64,000 nt of DNA from Actinotalea endophytica (lineage in GTDB: Bacteria; Actinomycetota; Actinomycetes; Actinomycetales; Cellulomonadaceae): the NCBI RefSeq assembly GCF_025717005.1, contig NZ_JAOVZU010000001.1:588396-652395 (forward strand), read 5' to 3'. Position numbers and translations under genes: made by a program. The notes beneath the pieces were generated by a model. That model saw only the letters and a list, made by a program, of their open reading frames with translations. It had not been told where the DNA came from and did not search any database. This document shows, one piece after another, positions 50,514 to 61,000 of this stretch (position 1 is its first letter; every line of letters begins with the position of its first letter).

Positions 50514-51908
50514 TCACGCGGGCGGGATGTTGTGGTTGATGCGGAAGACGTTCTCGGGGTCGAACCGGCGCTTCACCTCGACCAGGCGGCGGTACTTCTC
50601 CGGCCCGAACGTGACCGCGGGGTCGAGCGCGCGGTGGCCGGTGGCCTCCGCGCCCTGGAAGTTCACGTACTGCCCGCCGGTCGCGAACGGCTCCATGTCG
50701 CGGGAGAACCCCCGCACGAAGGCGACGCGGTCGTCGTCGTCGGCGGCGTCGGTCCAGAACCCGTAGACGTTGAGCCAGTACCGGGCCGCACGGTTGGGGA
50801 ACGGCGTCGCGTCCTCGGCGACCCTCCCGTACGCGCCACCCAGGTGGTGCACGTCGAACGCCGTGCCCACCCAGGTCTGCTCCTGGCCGCGCCGCACGAG
50901 CACGTCGATCACGTCGTCGTCGAGGCGGTCGAACGACGTGTTGCGCCAGTAGGCCCGCACGCCCTTGGGCACGAGCGCGTCGAACGCGGACTGCCACTCG
51001 ACCCAGGCGACGTCGCCGACCTCCTCGGCGTCGGGTGGTGCCGCCCGCCGCAGACGCTCGACCAGCGACTCGCCGAGTGCACGGTCCGGCGAGGCCCAGG
51101 CGAAACCGACCAGCAGGAGCGGCTGGTCGCCCATCTCCATCATCGGTGGCGGCGTGGTCGTGGTCGTGATGGTCGTCATGGCGTCCGGCAGGTCCCGGGT
51201 CCACTCCTCGAGGGCGTGCCACGCCTCGCGCCAGCGGTCCGCGCCGTACACGAAGTTCCCGCCGAGCACCGTCGGGCCCAGCGGGTAGGCGCGGAACGTG
51301 AACGACGTCACCACGCCGAAGTTGCCGCCACCGCCCTTGAGGGCCCAGAGCAGGTCGGGGTTCTCGGTGTCGCTCGCCACGACGGTCGTCCCGTCGGCCG
51401 TCACCAGCTCGGCGGCCACGAGGTTGTCGGCCGTGAGCCCATGCGCGCGGGTGAGCCAGCCGACGCCGCCGCCGAGGGTCAGTCCGGCCACACCCGTGCC
51501 GGAGACCACCCCGATGGGCACCGCGAGGTCGTGCGGAGCGGTGGCCGCGTCGACGTCCTTGAGCGTCGCGCCGCCCTGCACGCGTACGGTCCCGGCCTGC
51601 GGGTCGACGGTCACCTGGGTGAGGTCGCCGAGGTCGAGCACGATGCCGTCGTCGACGCTGCCGTTCCCTGCGACGTTGTGGCCGCCGCTGCGGACCGCGA
51701 GGTCGAGCCCGTGCCGGCGGGCGAACGCGATCGTGGCCGCGACGTCCGCGTCGCCGGCCGCGCGCACGACCGCGAGCGGGCGACGGTCGATCATCGCGTT
51801 CCAGAGCGCGCGTGCGGCGTCGTAGCCGGGATCATCCGCGGCAACCACCGCACCCTGGATCCTGCTTCGTAGGTCCTCGGCTTCGTGCATCGACCACGTT
51901 GTCGACAT
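50514..51908 (-). CDS. FAD-linked oxidoreductase, berberine-bridge type
   Basis: A 464-residue flavoprotein of the PCMH/FAD_binding_4 family with a C-terminal berberine-bridge (BBE) segment (AARYWLNVYGFW and KYRRLVEVKRRFDPENVFR). The covalent FAD histidine is in LAVRSGGHNVAG near residue 75; GLTLGGGVGWLTRAHGLTADN is also typical. No second (cysteinyl) FAD link is evident. Such enzymes oxidise sugars, alcohols or alkaloids; oligosaccharide oxidases are one possibility here. The ATG at 51908 follows AGGAGG. Confidence 0.88.
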   Translation of the reverse strand: MSTTWSMHEAEDLRSRIQGAVVAADDPGYDAARALWNAMIDRRPLAVVRAAGDADVAATIAFARRHGLDLAVRSGGHNVAGNGSVDDGIVLDLGDLTQVTVDPQAGTVRVQGGATLKDVDAATAPHDLAVPIGVVSGTGVAGLTLGGGVGWLTRAHGLTADNLVAAELVTADGTTVVASDTENPDLLWALKGGGGNFGVVTSFTFRAYPLGPTVLGGNFVYGADRWREAWHALEEWTRDLPDAMTTITTTTTPPPMMEMGDQPLLLVGFAWASPDRALGESLVERLRRAAPPDAEEVGDVAWVEWQSAFDALVPKGVRAYWRNTSFDRLDDDVIDVLVRRGQEQTWVGTAFDVHHLGGAYGRVAEDATPFPNRAARYWLNVYGFWTDAADDDDRVAFVRGFSRDMEPFATGGQYVNFQGAEATGHRALDPAVTFGPEKYRRLVEVKRRFDPENVFRINHNIPPA

Positions 51909-52194
51909 GGGGGGCCTCCTACGCCATGCGACCGATCGTGCGTCGCGGTGGCCGGACCGGCAAGTGGAGCCGCCGCCGGCCCGCGGTCCGCGACCCGGAT
52001 GGGCCGTAGGGCGGAATCGTCGCCGCGACCGCGCGTCATCCCTCGACACGCGTGTGGCCTGCGATGTCACACTGGGTGGAGCACACCGGTGCGAGGTTCC
52101 ATTGCTGCGGGGGGACGGACGCGACGTCGTGCGGGCGGCGACGGGGCCGCCCGGTGTGAGGTTCGTGGATCGCACAGCGCTGCTGGAGGTCGGG

Positions 52195-53382
52195 ATGGCC
52201 ACCCGCGACGATCGGGAGACGCCTGCGCGTCGGCCCGGCTCGTCCGCGTCCGGATGGTCGGCGCGTGCGAGCTCGTGGCCGACCATGCTCGGCGTGGTGC
52301 TCGTCGGGGTGCTCATCACCGGGGTGGTCTGGCACACGGCGCCGTCCGGGTCGCCGACGGGCTTGGTGCACCTGTACTACCTGCCGGTGATCTACGTGGC
52401 CGCGTTCGTCGGCCCGGCGGCGGCGGCCTTCGTCGCGATCCTGGCCGGACTCGCGGCCGGCCCGCTCGTGCCGGTCGCCGGGCACGTCTCGGTGACCTCG
52501 AGCGAGCAGCCGGTCAGCGAGTGGCTCGTCCGGCTCTCCCTCATGGTCGTCGTGGCCGTCGTCGTGGCGTGGCTCGCGCGGCGCCAGGCGCGTCCCGTGG
52601 ACCTCCTGGTCCGTGACGCGGTCTCGGCGCGGACGCTGCGCGGTGCGCTCGCCTCGGGCGAGATCGCGCTGCACTTCCAGCCGGTCATCGCGCTCGAGGA
52701 CGGCCGGGTCGCAGGGGTGGAGGCCCTGTGCCGGTGGACCGACCGCTCGGGGCGCTCCGTGCCGCCCGCCGAGTTCATCCCGCTGGCCGAACGCACGGGG
52801 GTGATCCACGAGCTCGGCGCCTGGGTGCTCAGGACCGCCGTGCGGCAGGCCGAGGAGTGGTCGGCCGCCATGTCCGAGACGCCCACCATGGCCGTGAACG
52901 TCTCGGCCGATCAGCTCGGACACGAGAAGTTCCGGGCGCTCGTCGCCGAGGTGCTGGCGCACTCGCCGATCGAGCCGCGCCAGCTGGTGCTGGAGATCAC
53001 CGAGACCGCGATCATCGCCGACCGCGAGGCGGCGCTCGCCACGGTGCGAGCGGCCCGGGAGCTCGGTGCCCGGGTCGCGCTGGACGACTTCGGCACCGGG
53101 ACCTCGTCCCTCGCGCAGCTCGCCGGCTTCCCGATCGACATCGTGAAGATCGACAAGGGCTTCGTGGACGGCGTCGACCACGACCCGACGATGCGGGCCC
53201 TCGTGCGGGCGATCGTCTCGATGGCCGAGGCCCTCGGCGCGCTCGCGGTCGCCGAGGGGATCGAGCGGCCGTCGCAGCTGGCCGTGCTGCGCGAGCTCGG
53301 CTGCCCGTTCGGTCAGGGGTTCGACCTCGGCCGCCCCGCGCCGGCCGGTGCGGTGGACCTGACGCCGCGCACGGTGCCGTAG
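52195..53382 (+). CDS. Membrane-anchored EAL-domain c-di-GMP phosphodiesterase
   Basis: A 395-residue protein with three to four hydrophobic spans in residues 28-125 (MLGVVLVGVLITGVVW, LYYLPVIYVAAFVGPAAAAF, LSLMVVVAVVVAWLA) and a cytoplasmic EAL domain (about 140-390). Catalytic signatures are present: FQPVIALEDGRVAGVEALCRW (E-A-L), MAVNVSADQL, LEITETAII, LDDFGTGTSSL, VKIDKGFV, AEGIE and QGFDLGRP. It should hydrolyse c-di-GMP to pGpG. No GGDEF or sensory domain is seen. CTGGAGGT precedes the ATG. The 286 bases upstream hold nothing recognised. Confidence 0.9.
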   Translation: MATRDDRETPARRPGSSASGWSARASSWPTMLGVVLVGVLITGVVWHTAPSGSPTGLVHLYYLPVIYVAAFVGPAAAAFVAILAGLAAGPLVPVAGHVSVTSSEQPVSEWLVRLSLMVVVAVVVAWLARRQARPVDLLVRDAVSARTLRGALASGEIALHFQPVIALEDGRVAGVEALCRWTDRSGRSVPPAEFIPLAERTGVIHELGAWVLRTAVRQAEEWSAAMSETPTMAVNVSADQLGHEKFRALVAEVLAHSPIEPRQLVLEITETAIIADREAALATVRAARELGARVALDDFGTGTSSLAQLAGFPIDIVKIDKGFVDGVDHDPTMRALVRAIVSMAEALGALAVAEGIERPSQLAVLRELGCPFGQGFDLGRPAPAGAVDLTPRTVP

Positions 53383-53410
53383 GGCCGGCGCCCCGGGGCG
53401 GGCGCCCTAC
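53379..53410. terminator. Bidirectional terminator between EAL and HAD genes
   Basis: GTAGGGC (53379-53385) pairs with GCCCTAC (53404-53410), and CGCCCC with GGGGCG inside, separated by a three-base internal loop. The stop codons of both convergent genes are inside the stem. Likely terminates both. Confidence 0.65.
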
Positions 53411-54186
53411 CGCCCGGACGTCAGCCACCGCGGCAGGTCGGCGAACGAGTCGAGCAGCACGTCCGGGGCGGGGCCGCCGTCCTCGAGCTGGGCGGACCGG
53501 AACTTGCCGGTGCGCACCTGGATCCCGGTGATCCCGAGCGCCTGGGCGGCGCGGACGTCGGTGTCGAGGTCGTCGCCGACCATCGCGGCCTCGTGGGCCG
53601 CCACGTCGAGCGAGCCGAGCGCTGCGTCGAACATCGCGGGCTCGGGCTTGCCGATCACCGTCGCGCGGACGCCTGAGGCCGCTTCGAGCCCGGCGAGGTA
53701 GGCGCCGGTGTCCAGCTGCAGGCCGGTGGCCGTGCGCCACAGCAGGTTGCGGTGCATCGCGACCAGCGCCGCGCCGTCGAGCAGCGCCGCGAGCGCCCGG
53801 TTCAGGGCGTCGTAGCCGAACTCCTCGCCGGCGCCGCCGAGCACCACGACGTCGGCCGGCGGCTCACGCACGACGTCCACGCCGGGCAGGTCTGCGGTCA
53901 CGTCGCCGGAGCTGAGCAGCAGGCACCGTGCCCCGGGGTGTGCTCGTCGCAGGTGCTCGGCCACGGCGGCCGTCACGGTGACCACCTCCTCGTCGCCGAC
54001 CGCGAACCCCGCGTCGCGCAGCGCCGACGTGATCTCGGCGCGGGTGCGGGACGTGGTGTTGGTGAGGAACCGCACGCCGGCGACCTCGCGCACAGCGGCG
54101 AGTGCCTCGACCGCGCCCGGCAGCGCCTGCCAGGACACGACGAGCACGCCGTCGATGTCGATCAGCAGAGCCCGTGGGGGCCTCAT
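53407..54186 (-). CDS. HAD-IIA family phosphatase (NagD/LHPP-like)
   Basis: A 259-residue HAD hydrolase. Motif I is LIDIDGVLVVSW (nucleophile Asp near residue 10), motif II FLTNTTSRTRAEI, motif III in VIGKPEPAMF and motif IV GDDLDTDVRAAQALG. The cap type is IIA, as in NagD and LHPP, which dephosphorylate nucleotides, sugar phosphates or phosphohistidine analogues. It stands alone on the minus strand, convergent with the EAL gene. Substrate unknown. Confidence 0.88.
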   Translation of the reverse strand: MRPPRALLIDIDGVLVVSWQALPGAVEALAAVREVAGVRFLTNTTSRTRAEITSALRDAGFAVGDEEVVTVTAAVAEHLRRAHPGARCLLLSSGDVTADLPGVDVVREPPADVVVLGGAGEEFGYDALNRALAALLDGAALVAMHRNLLWRTATGLQLDTGAYLAGLEAASGVRATVIGKPEPAMFDAALGSLDVAAHEAAMVGDDLDTDVRAAQALGITGIQVRTGKFRSAQLEDGGPAPDVLLDSFADLPRWLTSGR

Positions 54187-54430
54187 GCGGCCAGGCTAGG
54201 CCGCCGGTCGCGCGGGCGTCGACGGCTGCCCGCGGAGCCTCGTTCGTGCAACGGACGCGCCTCGATCGCACGCCGTCGACGCTGACCTATTTACGACGGA
54301 ATGTGACGTGGGTAACGTCCGGGGTGTTCGGGTGCGTCCCCCAGGGCGGATCCCTCCGTCGGTCACGGCCGACCTTCCGGCCGCAGGGCCGACCATCCGC
54401 AACCGCCCGCGCTCGTCGACGGGACACAGG

Positions 54431-55054
54431 ATGAGCGAATCGCACGGGACGGCCCGGGCGACGGCACCGCCGCCGCTGTCGACCGAGGCACTCGCGACCG
54501 CCTTCCGCGCCGCCCTGTGCGGGCCCGAGCACGTCGGCAGCCCCGAGATCATCTGGAGCGACCGCGGGTCGCAGATCCTGCTGCACGTCGGCAAGCTCCA
54601 GGTCCGGCTCGCGAAGGCGACGCTCGTGGTCGCGGTCGACACCGAGTCCGTCGAGTTCGGCGTCGCGCCGCTGGTCGTGCGGTTCGTGTTCGGCGCCGAC
54701 GGCGGGCCGTCGTCCCTCGTCGCGGCCACCGACGCGACCGCGCTGGGCCACCCCGACGTCGCGGCCCGCTGGGGCGACCTGTTCCGCGACGTGATCTGGG
54801 CAGCCCTCCAGCGGCTCGTCGACCTGCACACCCGCGACGGTGCGCCCGGCGGGCTGACGGTCCACCCGCGCGGGCTGGCGGTCGCGGTGCAGAAGCCGTT
54901 CTCCGCGGTCGACCTCGCGGTCGCGCACCGCCGGGGCCTGGTCAAGGAGAAGCTCCGCGACGCGCCGCGCGGCCGCGACCTCGCGCCGCACCGCATCGAC
55001 CCCACGCCCCCCGGGCGCCCCCGGCGCGAGGACCCGCGGCGAGGCCCGTCATGA
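54431..55054 (+). CDS. Unknown protein, first gene of the giant-ORF unit
   Basis: A 207-residue soluble protein with a central beta-rich part (SQILLHVGKLQVRLAKATLV, VEFGVAPLVVRFVFG) and a strongly basic, Pro-rich C-terminal tail (HRIDPTPPGRPRREDPRRG). No recognised domain and no signal peptide. The ATG at 54431 is preceded only by ACAGG, so the start is tentative; the frame is open back to 54308. Its stop overlaps the start of the giant ORF (ATGA at 55051), so the two products are probably made together and may interact. Confidence 0.65.
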   Translation: MSESHGTARATAPPPLSTEALATAFRAALCGPEHVGSPEIIWSDRGSQILLHVGKLQVRLAKATLVVAVDTESVEFGVAPLVVRFVFGADGGPSSLVAATDATALGHPDVAARWGDLFRDVIWAALQRLVDLHTRDGAPGGLTVHPRGLAVAVQKPFSAVDLAVAHRRGLVKEKLRDAPRGRDLAPHRIDPTPPGRPRREDPRRGPS

Positions 55055-58000
55055 CCATCAGCCTCGGCGCGTCCGGAGAGCTCGCGGCCCTCGCCTCGGC
55101 GATCGGGCTGCTCGACGAGCACGGTGAGCTCGACCTCGACTGGTTCAGCGCCCCGCTCGCCAAGCTCGAGGGGATGCTGCGCACCCCGTCGCAGCGGGCC
55201 GCGCTGGGGGAGTTCTTCGACCTCGCCCTGCCGCCCGAGCCGCAGCCCGGCCGGCCGGCGGCCGAGAAGTGGCACCCGCTGCTGGGCGACCTCGACCGCG
55301 GCAACCTCTACCTCACGCTCGCCGACACCGGCGCCGGCCTGACCCTCGGCCTCGCCGGTGACTTCCACACCGAGGCCGGTGCCGCCGTCCCCGCGTCGCT
55401 GCGCGTGCAGGCGGACGTGGTCGCCGCGAACGGCGCCGTGGACCTGGTGATCGGCACCGCCGCGCACCCGATCGCGGTCGAGCTGCGGGTCCAGACCGAC
55501 TGGACCTACGACCCGGGAGCCGGGCGCCCGGTGGGGCTCCGCGCCGTGGTCGGACGGTTCACGATCGTGCCCGACCCGTCGAACCCCGGCGTCTCGATGC
55601 AGGTCGTGCTCGAACAGCTCAGCCTCGGCGGCGAGACGCCGGTCGACACCGTGATGGACGTCGAGGACCTCGGCCGCAACGCCCCGGACCTGATCGCCGG
55701 GCTGCTCAAGATCGCCCTCGCCGAGGCCGGCCCCGACCCCGTGCTCACCCGGCTCGCCGACCACGTGCTCGCGCTGTTCGGGCTCGCCGACGCCGACGCG
55801 ATCCCGGCGTTCCCGTTCGCCGAGATCGCCGACGGGCCCGCCGCCGTGCAGTCCTGGCTCGCGCAGCTCGTCGGCGCGACCGGGGCACCGACCGCCGCGC
55901 CGTGGCTCGAGCACCTCGCCGGACTGCTCGGCACCGACGTCGCCGCGACCGGCAGCGGCACGGCCGACCTGCCGTGGCGGGTGCCGCTCGTCGACCTCGG
56001 TGGCGGCGAGGTGGTCGCGACCCTCGCCCTGGTCGACGGGCACCTGCGGGTCGGCCTGGGCGTCGACGTCGGTGGCTCGCTCGGCGGTGGCCAGCCCGAC
56101 CTGCACGTCGAGGCGCAGGTCGCGCTCGCGGACGTGCCGCTCGACGGTGCCGCGCCGCCCGTCGTGCTGCCGCGCGCGACCGCGCTGCTGGTGCTCGACG
56201 GTCCGGGCGCGGCTGCGCTCGTCGACTCCGCGACGGTCAAGGTCGGGTCGCTGCGCACCGGCCTCGCCTGGGACGGCACCACGCTCGCGCCCACGCTCGA
56301 GCTGCTCGACAACCGGCTCGGGGCCACCCCGTACGACCGGCTCGACCTGACCAACGTGGACAGCGTCGAGGCGGCCGCGACCGGGCTCGTGGTCGACGCG
56401 ATCACCCAGGCCCTCGGCTCGGACGTGGGTCGTCGCCTCGCCGCGATCGTCGGCCTGGTCGCGCCCGAGGACCCGGCGAACCCCGGCGCGGCGCTGCCCG
56501 GCTGGACCCACCACCTCGACCTCACCCGGCTCGTGGTGGACCCGGCCGGCGCGATCGGCGACTACCACCGCGCCGTCCTGACCGACGCCGACTCGTGGAC
56601 CCACCTGCTCCGGGAGATCGGGCTGCTCGTCGGTCTGCCCGGCGCCATCGCCGGGACCGGCACGTCCGCCGACCCGTGGACGGTCACGATCGCCGGGGCC
56701 GGCGGCCCCGAGCTGCAGCTCGCCGCATGGCACCAGGTCGCGCCCGCCGACGCGACGGTGCACCAGCTGCGGCTCGGCCTGCGCCTGGCCGCGACCCCCG
56801 GCGGGGCGTCGTTGTCGCTGTCCGGCGAGGTGCTCAGCATCGACCTTCCGGCCAGTGGGTCCGCGACCGTCGGGTTCCTCGGGGCGCAGCAGCTCCGGCT
56901 CGTGCTGCACCCCGCGGTCGACACCCAGCTCGGCGCGGTCGCCGTCTCGCTCGACACCCTCGACGCCGCGGCCGGCTGGCAGCCCGGCGGCTCGTTCGGC
57001 TGGCAGGTCCGGGCCCAGGGGCTCACCCTCGCGGTCGACGGCGACAGCGTGACCGTCGACGAGCTGCACCTGCCCCCCACCGCGGCCTTCGACCTCACCG
57101 ACCTGCCCACGTCCGCGGCCGCGCTCGGCCTCGACGTCGCCGACCTGGTCGGTACGTTGCGGATGGTGCTCGTGCTGCTCGCCGAGCAGGCCGGGGCCGA
57201 GGTCGAGCTCGGCGCCGCGCTGCTCGGGCTGCACGTGCACCTGCCCGGGCTCAGCGAGGACGCGCCGCTGATCGTCGACCCCGCCGACCCCGGCCTGCTG
57301 CTGCGCGACCCCGCCGGTGCGTTGCGGTCCTGGCTCGCCCGCCTGGTCGCGCACGTCGGCACCGCGGGGGAGGCCGGCCTCACCGCACTGCTGCGCACCG
57401 TCGCCTCGCTCGGCACCGAGCTGCTCGGCGAGCTCACCGGCCAGGTGGCAGGCCTCGCGGAGGACACCATCGGCGCCGCCGAGCTCGAGCTCGCGGGCCT
57501 GCTCGGCGGCACCGGCAGCTTCCCCGACCCGTGGCGCCTGCCGTGGCCGGGTGGCGGGGGGACGACCGGGGCCGACGGCCCCGACCTCGAGGTGTGGCTC
57601 GAGCCGCAGGGGCCGCCGACCGGCTGGCTCGGCGGGCTGCGCACCCGCGCGCAGGAGGCCACCAGCCCCGAGGAGCTCGCCGCGGTGCTGCGCGAGACCG
57701 CATGGTTCGACCCGGACCTGCGCTCGCTGCTGCGCGGCCTCGGCCTCGACGACCTGCTCCAGCGGCTGGTCTACCTCGAGGTGCACCTCGCCGCGGGCGA
57801 CGGCGTGGTCCCACGCGACTCGCAGCTGCCCGACGTGTTCGGCTGGGCGCACGGCATCGAGGCCGACGCGGCGCACCACCTGCTGCCCACCCACCCCGAC
57901 GTGATCGCCGAGGTCGCCGCCAGGGTCGAGGAGCTGCACGGCGCCGGACCGCGGACCGTGCTGCTGGTCGGTCCCGACTTCGCCGACCACACCGTGTGGG

Positions 58001-61000
58001 CGGACCTGCTCGCGGCCCCGGCGCTGCAGGGCACCACCGACCCCGCCGCGCACGTCGACCTGCGCACCCCGGGGATCGACCCCCGGACGATCGCCCTCGA
58101 CGGCCTCACCGCGGTCGCCGACTACTACACGGTCGACCTCGGCGCCGGTGACCTCGCGCACCAGGCCGCCCAGGTCGCGCACGTCGCGGACCGGCTCGCC
58201 GTGCTGCACCCCGGGCCGATCGTCGTCGTCGCGCACTCCACGGCCGGGCTGGTCGCCCGCCAGTTCGCCGCCGACCACACCGACCGGGTCGCCGGCCTGG
58301 TGACGATCGGCGCGCCGCACCTCGGCGCGCCACTGCCCTTCCTGCGCGAGCCCGAGCTCGGCGACGCCGTGCGGATCGCCGGGGTCCTGCTGCCGCAGAT
58401 GGCCGCCTCGCCGCTGCGCGACGCGCTGACCCACCTGCTCGGCGCGGTCGAGGGCTACGTGCCCGCGCCCGCACCCGGCGCGCTCGACGTCGCCCGTCCG
58501 TACCCCGAGCAGGCGTTCTCGGTCACCGCGCCCTTCGACCTCGGCGATGTGCCCGTGGTCACGATCGCCGGTGGGCTCGCGGGCGACCTGCTCGCCGAGC
58601 TCGGCGCCGCGCTCGCCGACCACATCCAGGCGCTGACCGCCGTCGCCCGACCCGACCCCACGCACCTGTCCTACGGCATGTCGATGCCGATCGCGCTCCC
58701 CGGCGCAGCGGACGGCCCGGCCGGGCTCGCCCGGGTGCGCTTCGGGCTCGGGCAGATCGCCCTCGGCGGCGCCGCGGCTCCCCGCCCGGCCGAGCTGCTG
58801 CGGGTCGAGCTCGACCTCGCGCGGGACGGCGGCTGGCTGGTCGGCGGCCCCGGCCTGTCCGACGTCGACGGCCGGCTGCGCCGCCTGCAGCTCGGCGTGA
58901 CCGCCGTGGCCGGGCCGTCCGGCACGCAGGCCACGCTCGACGCCACCCTGGACCAGGCCGCCTGGCGGGGCACCACCGCCGCGCACGTCGACCTGGACGA
59001 CCCGCGCGCCGCCGCACTGCTCGGTGCCGCGTTCGGCGCGGCGCTCGCCGGCAGCCCCACCACCGGACCGGTCTCCGGGCTCGCGGACGCGCTCACCGCG
59101 ATCGGCCTGGTCGCGACCGACGTCGCGGGGGTCACGAGCCTGGCCGCGGACGCGTTCGCGACGCTGCGCACCGACCCGGTCGGCTACCTCGGCACCCGCA
59201 TCCCGCCCGCGCTCGCCCGCCCGGACGGCTGGGCCGGGCTCACCGGTGGCGGCACCGACGGTGGGTTCCGGCACGCCGCCGCCGGCACGCCGTACGACCT
59301 GTTCGTCCGCCAGGAGGGCTCGACCTGGCGGACCGGCATCGAGACGACCACCGCACCGGAAGCGCCGCTGTGGGTCTCGGCCGACGTCGACCTCGTGCTG
59401 CCCGCGTTCACCCCGACCGTCGAGGTCGGCGCGCACCTCGGCGTCGCGACCCTGCGCTACCGGTCGGACGGCACGCTCACGCTCGACGTCGACCCGTTCC
59501 TGACCGACGTGCCGCTGCTGCCCACCCCGAGTCTCGCCGAGCTCGGCGCCCACCTCGAGGCTGCGCTGCCGGACATCCTCGCCACCGGCGTGGTCGGGAC
59601 CGTGCTCGCGCAGGTCGTCCCCGGCCTCGACCTCGCGGCGCTCGGCCGACTGCTGCACGCGCCCGGCGAGATGCTCGCCGACGTGCTCGCCGGCGCCGAC
59701 GGGTTCGACCCCACGGCCGTCGGCGGGATCCTCACCGCGCTGAACACCGCGATCGGGCTGCCCGCCGGACCCGGCCTCCAGCTGCCCGGCGACGTCAGCC
59801 TCACCGCCGCCGCCGGTGCCGCGCCGGGCTCGGTCGCGCTCGGCGTGCAGACCACCGCGCCGATCGGCGGCGTGCTCGGGCTCGGCTTCGCGCTCGACAT
59901 CGACCGGACGCGGCACGTCACGCCGTCCGGCACCGTCACCGTGGACACCCCGCTGACCGGCACCTGGCCGCAGGTCTCGATCGAGTTCGGAGCGAGCATC
60001 GCCGGGGCGACGCTCGTCGTCACCCCGCAGGGCGTCGCGCCCATCACGCTGCTGCCCACGTTCAGCGGCCTCGGTGCGCTGCGCGGGGCCGGCGCGGCCC
60101 TGCTCCCGCAGGTGCTCGACGCCGCCGTCGCCGAGCTCACCCCGCACCCCGCGTGGCTGGACCACGTGCTCGCCGCGGCCGGCCACCTCGACCTGTACGA
60201 CGCCGCCGGGAAGTTCTCCGCCCACACCGCGACGTTCGCCGCGATGCTCGACGGGACCTGGTTCGACGGCGTCGCCGCCGGCGCCCGCACCGGGGTCGCG
60301 CAGGCCGTGGTCGACCTGCTCGGGCTGGTGCCCGGCGTGCCCGGCGCGTTCGACGCCCCGGCGACCGGTCTGGTCCGGTGGACGCTCGCGCTGCCCGCCG
60401 GCGCGGGCGACCTGCAGGTCTCGGCCGGCTGGGGGCTGGCCGGCCCCACCGCCGAGCTCGCGATCACCGACCTGCACCCGGCCGGCGCGCCGGTCAGCCT
60501 CTCCGCCGGCACCCGGATCGACCCGACCGGCGTCGACGTCTCCACGTCGCTCGGCGCGGACTTCGGCAGCCTCGGCATCGACCTCGTGCCGCGGTTCGAG
60601 CTCGCCCTCGTGGACGGCGAGCTCACCGCGCGGTTCCTGCCGCTCGCCGGGACCGGTGACGGCCCGCTCGTGGTGACCCTCGCGCCCGAGGTGTCCGTGG
60701 ACGTCGGCGCGGGCACCGCCGAGGAGCTCGTGGTCGGCTGGGCCCTGCCGCTCGCCGTCCAGGTCGCGCTGGTCGCCGCCGACCCGGTGCTCAACCACCC
60801 GCTGTGGACCGGCGGGCCGACCCTCGAGGACGCGCTCACCGACGCCGGGCTGCTGGTCGGCGGGAACGTCGCGCACCCGCTGCCCGGCGTCTTCGAGATG
60901 CTCGCCGCGTTCCTCGCCGCGGCGTCCGACGCGCTCGACCTCACGCTCGGCGAGCTGCACCTGTCGCTCGTTGCCGAGTCCGGGCGGGTCGGCCTGGGCC

